A DNA stretch of 64,000 nucleotides from Lactifluus volemus (Eukaryota > Basidiomycota > Agaricomycetes > Russulales > Russulaceae): the NCBI GenBank assembly GCA_022376515.1, contig WTXI01000135.1:35550-99549 (forward strand), given 5' to 3'. Positions 1-10,915 of this stretch are shown here, one piece after another (the stretch's first letter is position 1; each line of letters opens with the position of its first letter). The position numbers and the translations under genes are program-made. The notes beneath the pieces were generated by a model. The model did no database searches. It saw only the letters and a list, made by a program, of their open reading frames with translations, and was not told where the DNA came from.

Positions 1-159
1 TCCTTTCCAAAGAGCTGGACAGTTGAGAACGTCATGCATGTGAGGATTACTGTGTGGGATTCGACAAGGTAGTCGATGATTGGTCAAATCATGTTGGAGG
101 AACACCGCGGTAATGCACATGACCACATCTGGCAGGGAAAATAAATTCAAGCAAGGTTG

Positions 160-810
160 AGGCCGACACCGTCGGCGCTTCTAGTGGCCCCTTCTTATAT
201 GCAATGGTGGTTTTTAATACAGTGTTTGCGTTCAAGAATAAAGTCCAAATTTCATTTTGATAAATCCATCTGAGGGGACCATCTCTTTGCCTTGTGTGGA
301 CAATTGACTCGGGACGAAAAAAAAACTTATGCTTCGTGTCGGGCAGGATCTTCCCAGAATGTACTTGTACATATGAAATGGTGTACATAAGTGTCCCGGA
401 CCATGCCTCAGTTCACTTGCGCACTATCAGCATAATGTCTGACCTGTTGAGCTAGTGACGGTGTATATATGGCCTTAAGGGCCCAATAAATGTAGACGAA
501 CATACAAGTGCCTAAGTAGTCACGGTGAACGACGGCTGTACTAGTAGTACGATCGACAAAATCCCTGGCAAGAGTGCAGTTTTACATTGTGAGCCTGCCA
601 GGTCAAGTTTTGTTGCCGACAATGGGCCGCGCCGATCCTTTCATGTAATATTCTTTGCCGAGTCAATCTGATGCGAGTCACCGAGTTGTGGAAGTTTGAA
701 GGCGAGATGGTGCGTGTGCGCAGATGACAGAGAACGGAAGACAGAGAACGAGACAAATGCGCTTTTCGGATGTCGATCTCGAGGCCCGGGCCGCTCACGG
801 TTTTTAACGT
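160..810. repeat. Dispersed repeat unit, copy 1
   Basis: This stretch is closely matched at about 5590-6200 and 9360-10030, with a shorter relative at 1280-1470. Shared landmarks are a run near 235 (ttcaagaataaagtcca), the run near 600 (caggtcaagttttgttgcc), the run near 670 (gatgcgagtcaccgagttg), and a gcccgggccg/gggcagtcgcac boundary near 785. No convincing protein-coding sequence was seen on either strand. No terminal repeats or target duplications could be defined, so it may be segmentally duplicated intergenic DNA and not a transposon. Confidence 0.6.
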
Positions 811-1269
811 TTTAATCACAACTACGGTGTACTCGCACTGGCCAGTGCAGTTGGTGTCTCATCTCGTTTCAGTCGTTTACGGGCTCCACTGACTCAACAA
901 AAGCGATACTCGACAGCTTTTATCATTTTCCTAGAAAGGCAGTACCGCATCCCGACGCCGCTGATACAGTACATTCAAGTTATAATGACTCATATACCCT
1001 ACTTTGACAATTGGCCTAACCAGCAATTGCGGCAGCTCGCCCTGCTCAGGCTCAGGACCATCTGAAGTCTCTTCAATTTGAAGCTCCAATAGTATCTGTC
1101 TCCCTGATAAACGGATGGCAGGCTGATACTCACTAGAACTTTCGAGTCGATCATCCCACGCACTGGGCCTGGGCCCTGGGAGAACCCCAACGAAGTACAA
1201 GAGTTTCAGATCGAGCGCGGCCGCGTTGGGGTGCAACAGAGTCGAGGGCTCTGTCCTCGACGTGATAAC

Positions 1270-3150
1270 TTAGTTGACCCTCGGATCCTGCAAGGTCAAG
1301 TTTTGTTGCCATCAACGGGCCACGTAATATGCTTTGCTCGCGTCAATCTGGTGTGAATCACCGAGTTGTGGAAGTTTGGTGGCGAGAGCGTGCGCGTGTG
1401 CACAGACGAGAGAGAACGAGATGAGCGAGCTTTTAAAATGTTGGTCTCAGGCAGTCGCACCCGCGATTTTATCCACCACAAGTAAAATCCACGATGTATG
1501 TCCCAATTGACCAGAGGACGAGAGGAATTGTAGTGTCTTTCTGATGATCACAAGAGACTGAGGCAAGACTTTGTCTTTCGGTGGAAGGGGCCGGGCCAAT
1601 GGGCTCCATGTTATTACAAGAGCAAACTCGTTATCTCAAACCGGCGGTGAATGAAAACAGACAAACGATTTTCAGAGGAATAACAACGCAGGTCGCATGG
1701 CAGCTCATTGCTGGACTGAGTTTGCAAAAACATGAACGGCCTTTCTTTTCCGCTTTACCTACGATGTGCTCCAGGACGACTGGCTTTTGAAAAGCATTGC
1801 ATGTGATCATTGGAATTTTAGGAAATAACACAGGGTCGGGAAGAAGGGTTAGTGGTAATAAACAAAAAACCCAAAGATGGACAGGCTTCCCGTTCTCAAT
1901 GATTCTAGTCTGCGGTGTGGTCCATGGTGCAAGAGCACACTACTCGGACATCGCGCAGCGCAAGCGCTCTCGCCAGACTCGGACTCCTAGCAGTATACAT
2001 GCCACTGGGGCTTGGTCTCCACCAGTTCACCGATGGCATCTCCTTGGTTTTTTTTTTTTTTGGAATCTTTTCCTTCGCAAAATTCGTGGCCGCCGCGAAC
2101 ATCATGTCCCACTAGAGATGCATGTCGCCCAGCCCAGGATAGCACAAGCTCTCTCTTGCTTGAGGCTCGGCTCTCTAATCGGATTAGACAATCGCATCAG
2201 AGCACCAAAAAAGATCGCGCAATGAGCCAGCTGCAAAAAAAACGGAACGTCAGAGAAATGGTCAGACACCTGTTCAATCTTACGTGGCGCAGCTTGCGTT
2301 CGGTGGCCAGGGGACAGTGTGAAATCGATCCCTAACAAAAATCTTTGTTGGCAACTTTTAACAGCTTATTACGACTCGTTTAATCACGTCTTAAAAAAAA
2401 AAGCACCAAAATTAAAATTAGATACCATGATTTACGCCGGCAGGGTGGAGGGATGGAGGGTGGAAAGGATTTTACCTCCGCAGATTCCTCACCACCAGGA
2501 TTAACACCACCTTCCTCTTCGGACGACAAGACGTCTTGGATGTCTTAAGCGTGGACCTCCTTCCTCGCCGCCACAACAACAAAATTCTTGCCGAGCGTGC
2601 GTCCGAGACCAAAATCGAGCGGGCGACCTTTCAAATCTGAGATGATCCCGGTGCGTGATCCTGCAACAGTCAGTGTAAGGATACTGCTGTGAGTTTTGAG
2701 ACGTTGAGAGAAACAAAAAAAATTGTTGCAGACACGGGACGCACCCAGATATTTTCTTGGTAATTTGCGCCAGGTATGGGCAACCGCAGATACACTCCCC
2801 CACCTGCATCACCACGCACGAGCGCCGCATATTTCGCCTGCGGATCCATGCGTACAGGCTGAGCGCGCACACCGAGGCTCGCCGCGACGCGCTTGTTTGT
2901 ATCGAGCGCTGCGTGTCCCTTTTCGACCGATTCGAGGATGGAGAGGTCCGGTAGGGTAATATTGGGAGGCATGTATGATCGAGAGCGTCGTCTCTGCTGC
3001 CAGCGTTCTTGTAGTTGCACCGTCGTCATCTGTGAGTTTAGAAGCGGTGGAGAATCGAGAGAGGGAGCTGGTACGCACCTTGTCCACGCACGGCGACGAA
3101 TAAAGCCCCTGTTTCCTGCTCTTGTTCCTGTTCCTGGTCTGGTTTAAAGT
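1270..3150. repeat. Segmental duplication of HAL2 3' half and downstream flank
   Basis: This block matches about 9820-11720 nearly end to end. The shared parts are the flank (for example 1640-1700 against 10120-10190, and 1900-2000 against 10410-10510) followed by the C-terminal and middle exons of the HAL2-like gene. Small indels separate the copies. The intact gene is at 10916-12565, so this is the derived or decayed copy. The homology stops abruptly near 3150, where GT8-like sequence begins. Confidence 0.75.
2495..3150 (-). pseudogene. Truncated HAL2-like bisphosphate nucleotidase copy
   Basis: The minus strand carries recognisable middle and C-terminal parts of the nucleotidase encoded intact at 10916-12565, including the stretches around ETGALFVAVRGQGAYQLPLS and DAGGGVYLRLP. 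It is broken. The N-terminal exon with the metal-binding GEED and the DPIDGT motif are absent. Compared with the intact copy, the last exon has a deletion of about 40 bp near 2642 covering the segment after the WDHAPG region, and there are frame-changing indels near 2540 and 2575. The lost active-site motifs make activity very unlikely. Upstream it runs in frame into a glycosyltransferase fragment. Confidence 0.85.
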
Positions 3151-3604
3151 GTAGCTTGAAACCCAAGTTAACGTATATGTCCGGCACGGCGGCGAATGGA
3201 AAATGCAGGTCGAACAGCTTGTCAAAGTTGCGTCGCACGAGCATGTCCGCCTCAAGGTATACCACACAACGGACGCCGAGAAGTGTCACGAGACCAGAGG
3301 TACTGTTTGGTGGGCCCAACCCCGGTGACGTTGTGGGGTGGCGGGATCAAGTCGATCTCAAGAGGCTCCCAACCCGCTGCGCGCGCGATACAAAGTGGAC
3401 AGGCAGAGAGCCGCCATGGGATGTGAAAGAGGATACGGGAGGCGGAAGTCCCAGTTTGTGCAGGGAGTGACCGAGAGTCGCGACAGGGATGGTGTACATG
3501 TCATTATAGAGCGCAGTGACAACCGCACGGGAATGTGGATCGGATGTGTTCTGAATGGGGGCCCATGAAGCAAACTGCGGTTTTCTGTCACGGTGGTAGT
3601 GCAA
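3150..3604 (-). pseudogene. GT8 (glycogenin/galactinol synthase-like) glycosyltransferase 5' fragment
   Basis: Read on the minus strand, the first exon gives AVVTALYND followed by VATLGHSLHKLG, the usual start of the GT8 nucleotide-sugar binding fold. Further on comes VVYLEADMLVRRNFDKLFDL followed by FAAVPDIY. This is the family's strand with the DxD-type metal site, here EAD (family members commonly have DAD). The segment between them is shortened, so it lacks the usual 'DQYTKL' region. The rest of the enzyme is missing because the reading frame continues directly into the HAL2 fragment near 3150. This is a chimeric pseudogene; the parent full-length GT8 gene is not in the window. Confidence 0.75.
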
Positions 3605-5239
3605 GAATATCTCAGATCATAATTACTTTTGATATGCCATCAGAACAGGGCGAAGGACGAACGGAAATGACCAAAGGGAGACTCACAACATGAAAGTCGT
3701 CGAGCGGCCCTACAGGTTGAGAAGTGTTACTAGCACCAAGCCCCTCTGCATCCAAGTTTCGTCTCCTATTCGAGGTTCGCGATTCGAGAAACCCATTGTC
3801 TTGCATAGCAATAGCAATTAAAATACGATGGTAATTATGGAGCGGTAGGGAGAAAGAATGCAATGCTCGCTTCAAGTGGCCCCCAATCTCGCCCGGCCCA
3901 TGGCCGGGCTCGGCCATGATCGCCATCGCCTATACGTCTAGCTTAAATGCTTGCTGCTGCGGTCCGTGGCTGTTGATCCACAGGCATCAACCAGTAAAGA
4001 ACGCCTTGACCGGTCGCTTCCACTCGCTTGAACGAATTGTATTTCACGAATTCCCATTCAGGGGTAACTCATTCCTGTACATACCCCCTATCACCCATTT
4101 GACCGTTCCCATCGCCGTTTTGTTGTCAACGTTCAAGTTTTGCCGATCATAAACGATAGTCTCCGTTCTGATGACTGATGAACAATTGCTCTCGCGACAA
4201 ACACCATCAGCTGACTAGATGCTCCGCACCATTGCAGCAACTTCTGTTGCTACTTAGCAACCATCTCTGGGCTCCGGATGGTTACGGACAATACGCAACG
4301 ATATTGTGATCAAGGCTTGATGACACTGTTCAGGAAAGAATGGAAAAGTAATTCAACTGCAGGTAATTTGATACATGCGCGCTCAGTAATATCATCACAC
4401 TGGCAAGTCTGCTGGCGCTGGCAGATATGCTAGGTTCCTTAGCGGCCACGAGTCCGAGCGATGACAGTGTGAGTGAGAAATGTCCAGATAAAATTGCCTG
4501 AAATGTTATGCCGCGTAAGTTACATAGCGGTGCGAAGATCATCAGGAAGCCTGCACTCAACGTTTTTGGACAAGCTCGAGCTCGCCAAAAAGAGAAGGTA
4601 ACAAAAGAACAAAAGGACACAAGTAACCTAAAATTAACCCAAAAGTTGCTCTCTGCTGTATTTTTAAAATGTAAAAATGCTAAAAGAAAAAGCAATGATT
4701 TTACGCCAAATAAATGCATAATATTCAGCATTTAAAATAAGTTTTTAGCGAGTCTTATGTAATATGCCTTGGAAGTTGGTGGAATGCTGTACACTGGCAA
4801 TACTGTACTGCATCTACGAGTTCCACCGACTCCAGATCAGACTCCCTGAGCCGGCTATTCAATTGCGGGGTCACTCAGTCGTCATGATTGCGGGCTCGCA
4901 ACTGAGCCTAGCTCGCCCTAATCATCAAGAAACCTGCACTAAACTGTTTTTCTCGAGCGAGTCCAAAATCGTTTAGTGCAGGTTTCCTGATATCGGAAGA
5001 GTCGAGGCTCTGCCAGTGTCCTCAACATGATAACAACGGACAGTTAAATACTTCAAATGCACACTCATAAAAGGCATCGACCTTTGCCTCTTTTCTTCAC
5101 CCAACTGCTGTGTTCTCCCACTTGTCCCGACCAATTACTTGTTCAAACGTTGACCCGCTTCCCTTTTTCTTCATCGCTTCACAACCGCTGTATCCTCATC
5201 CTTCAAGTTCCAATTCGACTTAACTTCACTGTGGTGACA
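3605..5239. other. Intergenic duplicated DNA
   Basis: No gene was recognised. About 3600-4300 is a second copy of about 6520-7260 (shared runs include the one near 3740, caccaagcccctctgcatcc, and the one near 4185, caattgctctcgcgac). About 4384-4500 matches about 8132-8250. Around 5000-5239 the sequence matches about 8690-8935 and is the promoter and 5' region of the secreted peptide genes. A short inverted repeat lies at 4925-4990. Confidence 0.6.
4925..4990. repeat. Short inverted repeat / element terminus
   Basis: Left arm 4925-4944 and right arm 4971-4990 are 20-nt inverted repeats with one mismatch (core aaacctgcactaaac / gtttagtgcaggttt), separated by a 26-nt spacer. Related single arms occur near 4540-4585 and, inverted, near 50150-50192. 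In those two places the arm is joined to a ctcgagctcg-rich segment. This suggests the ends of a small non-autonomous element family. Confidence 0.6.
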
Positions 5240-5449
5240 ATGATGTTTGTGAAAACTATTGTTGTTCTCGCTTTCGCGATTCTCAGTCTTGCCACCCCCA
5301 TCGTCGACCGTATGTTTTGTCTGATAATGCCGTTGAACAAGCTCAATTGATTGCACGCAGGTGATGCGGAGCCGGGACCGCCGGCCGTCCCTCGTCAGTG
5401 TGACAGTACCGAAAGTGGGTGTTCGGACGGCGTTCTCTTGCTCCCTTAG
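5240..5449 (+). CDS. Small secreted peptide, paralogue 1 (two exons)
   Basis: Two adjacent ATGs (5240 and 5243) begin a signal peptide, MFVKTIVVLAFAILSLATP, with a hydrophobic core and an ATP/AAP-like cleavage region. Reading straight through ends after 37 codons, but a standard intron fits at 5310-5360 (GTATGT...CACGCAG, 51 bp). Splicing gives about 53 residues and a short mature part rich in Pro and Asp with two cysteines (QCDSTESGC), stopping at 5447-5449. The paralogue at 8936-9148 has the same signal peptide and intron at the same place but a different mature tail. The upstream ~230 bp is also shared. Function is unknown. It has no CaaX end, so it is not an obvious mating pheromone. Confidence 0.6.
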
Positions 5450-5589
5450 TGATGGTAATGTGCTCGTTCGATCCTACTGTTATCATTATCTCAACAAATT
5501 TGTCTTAGGAGAACTACCCATAACCATTTTACTCGACATAGTGTAGCCAGATGATCATTCATTGGCATGAGAATTAAAGAAGGGGGAGG

Positions 5590-6200
5590 CAATGGTTCCT
5601 TACATGCAATGGTGGTTTTTGGTACAGTGTTTGCGTTCAAGAATAAAGTCCACGTTTCGTTTTGATAAATCCATGTGAGGGGACCATCTCTTTGCCTTGT
5701 GTGGATGGTTCACCAGGGACGAAAAAAAAACAAATGCTTCGTGTCGGGCCGGATCTTTCCAGAATGTACTTTACGTGGTGTGCATACTAAGTGTCCCGGG
5801 CCATGCGTCAGTTCACTTGCGCACTATCAGCATAATGTCTGACCTGCTGAGCTAGTGTCCGTGTATACATGGCATTAAGGGCCCAATAAATGTAAATGAC
5901 CATACAAGAGGATATTGAAAGTGAAGCCCATGTCCACGTGCATCAAGTATGGCCGCACCTGTGTCAAAGTAGCTGTGTAGTCCTACATTGTGACCCTCAG
6001 AGCATACCAGGTCAAGTTTAGTTGCCATCAACGGGTCGGTAATAGCATGCTTTTCTCGCATCAATCTGATGCGAGTCACCGAGTTGTGGATGTTTGGAGG
6101 CAGGACCGTGCACGGCGCACACTGTGCAGACGAGAGAGAAGAGCTTTTCTGATGTCGATCTCGGGCAGTCGCACCAGCGTTTTTAACCACAAGTAAAATG
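5590..6200. repeat. Dispersed repeat unit, copy 2
   Basis: This is homologous to 160-810 and 9360-10030. It starts with the same run (atgcaatggtggtttttggt) and ends at the gggcagtcgcacc segment near 6165. As in the third copy, it follows a secreted peptide gene, so the duplicated unit appears to include peptide gene plus repeat. Confidence 0.6.
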
Positions 6201-6490
6201 TATGTTCTAATTGACTCAACGGCCGGGCGTGCTGACCATCGAAGCGGGACCCGATCCCGGTGTCGTTGTGGAGTGGTGGGACCAAGTTCGATCTCGAGAG
6301 GCTCCCAACCCGCTGCGCGCGCGGTACAAAAGTGCACGGGCAGATAGGCGCCCTGGGAAGTGAAACAGGATACGGCAGGCGGAAGTCCCAATTTGTGGAG
6401 GGAATGGCCGAGAGTCGTGACATTATAGAGCGCTATGACAACCGCATGGCTCGGGGAATCTGGATCGGATGTGTCTGAATGGGTGCCCAT
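6190..6490 (-). pseudogene. GT8 glycosyltransferase 5' fragment, second copy
   Basis: The minus strand shows the same N-terminus as the fragment at 3340-3604: AVVIALYN then VTTLGHSLHKLG, a likely short intron, then ARAAGWEPLEIEL. The next expected segment (PPLHNDTGIGSRF, matching the family's PPPHN...RF region) lies in a different frame, so there is a frameshift near 6280. The sequence then ends. A five-residue deletion relative to copy 1 is visible in the first exon. Upstream sequence (6490-7260) is shared with copy 1, so both descend from one GT8 gene 5' end. Confidence 0.7.
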
Positions 6491-6659
6491 GAAGCAAATC
6501 GCGGCTTTCTGTGGTGGTGCAAGAATATCTCAGATCAGAATTACTTTTGATATGCCACTAGCACGGGGCAAAGTTGAACGGAAATGATGACTCATAACAT
6601 TTTAAAGTCATTGAGTGGTGTGGTAGTCTGGATGAAACCACTGTTGAGATGTGTTACTA

Positions 6660-6736
6660 CAGTAGACTTCCTCATAATGCATAATCAGATAATGCATAAG
6701 TGAGTCAGTTTGAGTATGAAACGAGCAAGTCTACTG
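6660..6736. mobile_element. MITE, 77 bp, TA target duplication
   Basis: The element begins cagtagactt and ends aagtctactg, giving terminal inverted repeats, and is flanked by TA at 6658-6659 and 6737-6738. The homologous duplicated segment near 3730 reads gtgttacTAgcaccaag and has no insert, which is a direct empty-site comparison. A longer relative is at 22570-22680. Confidence 0.85.
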
Positions 6737-6739
6737 TAG

Positions 6740-8935
6740 CACCAAGCCCCTCTGCATCCAAGTTTCCTTTGTTCGTCTCCTCTTCGAGGCTCGCGATTCG
6801 AGAAACCCATTGCCTTCCATTGGAAATGGAATACGATGGTGATTAATGGAGCGGTAGTGAGAAAGAACGCAAAGCTCTCCGATCTCGGAACTTCACGTGA
6901 CCGCCAACCTCGTCCACGCGGCACCGCGCCGCCACGCCACTGGGTGTGATGACGTGGCTTCCTTTCCTGTAGCTACGTGCCCTTTTTTTGGAAATCACCC
7001 ATTGACCACTGCCAACGCCTTTTTGTTGTAAACGTTCGAGTTGTGTCGATCGTAAAAGATCATCAGGCTACTGCAGCTCCGCTGATACTGAACAATTGCA
7101 TTCGCGACTAACTCCATCAGCTGGCTGGTGCTCTGCCCTTTTGCAGCCATGCTGAACAGCCTTCTCTGGGCTCCGGATGGTTTCGGCAATAGGCAACGGT
7201 ATTGTTATCTCAGCTTGACGAGGCTGTTCAGGAGCGAATGGATAAAGTACTCATAATTCAAATGCCAGCACTAACTTGATACATGCTCACGCCCAAAATG
7301 CTTGCTGAGCAACAGCCCGATATCTCGAGGAATCCCTTGACGGTGTTTTACTTTTGCCTCGTGTAACTTATTCATTGGCCCGTAGGGATAAAGGATTAAA
7401 CGGAAACCGATCATTGATTGATTGCTCGCATAGTAAGCCCATCTTATTTGACTGCGCCTTGTCTCACCGCTCACCCGCCTTGCTTGGCATTGTTCGTGGG
7501 TAGTTTTTTGATCGCATGGATTACTACTGTGATGTTGACGCCATGATACGCCTGAACTACCAAGGAGCCGCAGAACAAGGTGTACACCCCACCGTATATT
7601 CATATCTGAGCCAGGGCTTGAGGCAGCCCATCGTGATAGCACCGAACAAGGTTTGGGCTTAGTGTCCGGCATGCGAGTCTCGACTCGTCACGGTGGCGGC
7701 TCTATCAAGCACTTATTGAAACACCGTGGGAGGTCAGGTCATCTTCCCGACCTTTTTGTGCAAAAGCAACGACTGCATGGTCATAACTCCGCCGAATGCG
7801 AATGGCACCAAAGGATTCACCCTTGTTGATGGGCCGAAGCCATCGCAGGTTTTGTTCGAATCGACGGGATCCCCGGCTGATTAGGAACTGGTTGTCTTGC
7901 CTGCCAGGGTTCAAACCGGTTACTGTACTCTAGCGAGTTTGGGCTTCTTAAACCCTTTTTTGGCATTAGTTGAGCTATGCCCTCAAGTGCTACGGTTACC
8001 AGCTTAAGCACATGCCTTGTGGAAATCCGGAAGCAGGACCATCTGCATGGCCTTGGGCAACTGAACGCACCCAATGATTGGGCTCTAAATATTAGCTCGA
8101 AAGATGCGAAAGCAACAGTTCGCTCAGTTATATTATCACAGCCTGAGGTTTGCTGGCGCTGGCATCAGTTAGCGGCCACTAGCCTGGGGGCACAAGTCCG
8201 ACTCGGAGTGATGGCAGTGCGAGTGAGAAATGTCCGGATGAGATGTTCAATATGCCCGCGTAAGTTTGGCGGTGCGAAAAACAATCACTTTCCCATACCA
8301 GCCACATGGCTGTTCAGTTTTACGCTACCTACGCATCTCCTCCGCCACCTTGTACCCCGGGGACCGCGTCCTTGTCACAGCTACATGTTGCGGGATACAA
8401 ATGCAGACTTAAATATACAAAAAAGGTGCGAAAAACAAGGCAACTGTATGGCAGCACGGACACATCTTGTATCCTGTACAGTATACTGGTACCCAGCGTT
8501 GACAATAGGCGATGTCGCAGCTCGCCCTAAGAAGTCTCTTCAAGTTCAAGCTCCAATCGTATCCGTCTCCCTGATAGGCGGATGCTAGGCTGATCATGAT
8601 CCTCTCTAGAACCCTCGCATTCATATCGGCGGCTCTCATCATTCCACGTACTGAGCACTGAGCCTCGGATCACCCCAACAGACGAGCGCGGTCGTGATGG
8701 GCTGCAACAGAGTCGAGGGCTCTGTCTTCGACGTGATAACTTAGTAGCTACAACGGACAGTTAAATACTTCGAGTACATTCTCGTATGAGACATCAACGT
8801 TGCTTCTTCTTTTCACTCGAGTGCCTCGTTTTCCCACTTGTCCCGACCAATTACTTTTCAAAGTTGATCCGCTTCCCTTTTTCTTCGTCGCTTCACAACC
8901 ACTCTATCCCAGCTTGACTTACTGTGGTGAAAACG
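6740..8935. other. Intergenic duplicated DNA
   Basis: No gene was recognised. Up to about 7260 it copies 3740-4300. About 8132-8250 copies 4384-4500, and about 8400-8740 shares blocks with 930-1270. The last ~240 bp is the shared 5' region of the second secreted peptide gene. Between about 7270 and 8100 I see nothing identifiable. Confidence 0.5.
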
Positions 8936-9148
8936 ATGTTTGTGAAAACTATCGTTGTTCTCTCTTTCGCAATTCTTGGTCTTGCCGCCCCCCTACTAGT
9001 AAGCTGTCCGAGTCCATACGGCGGCGGGGCCGGGTCGGGTTACGATTGTATGTTTTGTCTGATTATAATGCCGTTAAACAAGCTCAATCAACTACACGCA
9101 GGTCCTCCGGAGCCGGTGGGAACGCCGACCCCCGTCATGGCAATCTAG
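8936..9148 (+). CDS. Small secreted peptide, paralogue 2 (two exons)
   Basis: The ATG at 8936 starts signal peptide MFVKTIVVLSFAILGLAAP, almost the same as paralogue 1. An intron at 9048-9101 (GTATGT...CACGCAG, 54 bp) is supported by its identical position and ends in paralogue 1. The spliced product is about 52 residues. The mature part is Gly/Pro-rich with two cysteines (one in VSCPSPYGGG, one created across the splice junction in YDCPPEP) and ends PTPVMAI at 9148. An unspliced reading also stays open to the same stop, so retention would give a 71-residue form. Function is unknown; size and secretion would fit an effector-like or cell-wall-associated peptide. Confidence 0.6.
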   Translation: MFVKTIVVLSFAILGLAAPLLVSCPSPYGGGAGSGYDCMFCLIIMPLNKLNQLHAGPPEPVGTPTPVMAI

Positions 9149-9359
9149 GTGAAAGAGAACTCAACGGCCGTGCGTGTCTCGGCAAGGGGCGTCTTTAGAT
9201 GGCGGCTTGGAATTTTGACCCAGTGATGGTAATGCGCCCGTTCGATTCTACTGTTATTATAATTTGTCTTTAGGAGAACTACCCATAACCATTTTACTCG
9301 ACATAGTGTAGCCAGATGATCATTTATTGGCATGAGAATTAAAGAAAGGGGAGACAGAG

Positions 9360-10030
9360 GGAGGTAACACTTCTTATATGAAACGGCGGTTTTGGATACA
9401 GTGTTTGCGTTCAAGAATAAAGTCCACGTTTCATCTTGACAAATCCATCTGAGGGTTTGCCTTGCTTGGGAGATTGACTGGGGATGAAATTTTTTGTTTT
9501 TTGCTTATCCTTCCGAGTCGTGTAGGCCAGGATCGTTCCAGAATGTACTAGTATGTGTGAAATGGGTGTGCATACCTTTAGTTCACTTGCGCAATATCAG
9601 CATAATGTCTGACCTGCTGAGCTAGTGATGGTGAATATATGGCCTTTAAGGTCCCAATAAATATAAATAAACATACAATAGGATATTGACACGTCCACCG
9701 GGCCACGTGCATGCAAGAATGTTGCACTTGTGGTCTAAGCAGTAAACAACGGCTGTACTAGCAGTAGTACAATCGTCAGAATCACTGGTGAAAGTGCAGT
9801 CCTAAATTGTGACCCTCAGATCCTGCAAGGTCAAGTTTTGTTTCCATCAACAGGCCACCGTAATATGCTTTGTTCGCGTCAATCTTATGCGAGTCACCGA
9901 GTTGTGGAAGTTTGGAGGAGAGAGCGTGCGCGTGCGCACAGACGAGAGAGAACGAGACGAGCGAGCTTTTAGAATGTTGATCTCGGGCAGTCGCACACGC
10001 GATTTGATCCCACCAGTGTCTTTCTGATGG
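9360..10030. repeat. Dispersed repeat unit, copy 3
   Basis: This is homologous to 160-810 and 5590-6200. It contains the same landmark runs near 9408, 9830, 9888 and 9982. From about 9820 onward the sequence is also the start of the duplicated HAL2 downstream flank. Confidence 0.6.
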
Positions 10031-10915
10031 TTCCGTGGGTGTCACAACACACTGAAGCAAGACTTTGTCTTTCGGCGAAAGGGGAAAAAGGGCCCCATGT
10101 TATTACCGAGATTTACGAGAACAAACTCGTTATCTCAAAACGGTAGTGTATGAAAACACAAACAATTTTCAGAGAAATAACGATGCAGGTCGCATGGCAG
10201 CTCATTGCTGGACTGGGTTTGCAAAAATATGAACGGCCTCGCTTTTCCGCTTTACCTACGATGTGCTCCGGGACGATTGGCCTTTGAAAAGCATTGCACT
10301 TGATCATTGGAGTTTCTAGAAAATAACAACACAGGGTCGGGAAGAAGGGTTAGTGCTAACAAACAAAAAAACACAAAGATGGACTATGCTTCCCATTCTC
10401 AATGATTCTAGTCTGCGGTGCGGTCCATGGAGCAAGGGGCACACTATTCGGACATTGCGCAGCGCAAGCGCTCTCGCCAGACTCGGACTCCTAGCAGTAT
10501 ACATGCCACCGCGTCGTCAGCTCACCGATGGCAGCTCTTTGTTTTTTTCCGCAGATTTCGTTAAGGTTGGGATGGCCGCCGCGCACATCATATACCCCAC
10601 TAGAGATGCATGTCACTCCACGCAGGATCGTACAAGCTCTCTCTTGCTTGCGTTCTTAATCGGCTGGGCTGGATTAGACAGTCAGAACAGAGTCCGACAA
10701 TGACCACGCAATGGGCCAACTGCAAAAAAAAAACGGAACGTCAGAAAAATGGTCAGATCTCTTCAATCTTACGCGGCGCAGATTGCGTTATGTGGTCTGT
10801 GGGACAGCGTGAAATCGATCCCTTACAAAAATCTTTGTTGGCAACTGCTAACAGCTTATTACGAATCGTTTGATCACGTCTGAAAAACACCAAGAAAAAA
10901 TTTAAATACCACGAT

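Noticed and set aside
1797..2338. Overlapping 60-140-codon frames on both strands
   Set aside because: They lie in duplicated HAL2 flank; the homologous region near 10350-10870 does not keep the same frames open, so they are not under coding constraint.
5240..9148. The small secreted peptides as mating pheromone precursors
   Set aside because: Basidiomycete pheromone precursors end in a CaaX motif and lack a classical signal peptide; these start with a signal peptide and end LLLP and VMAI.
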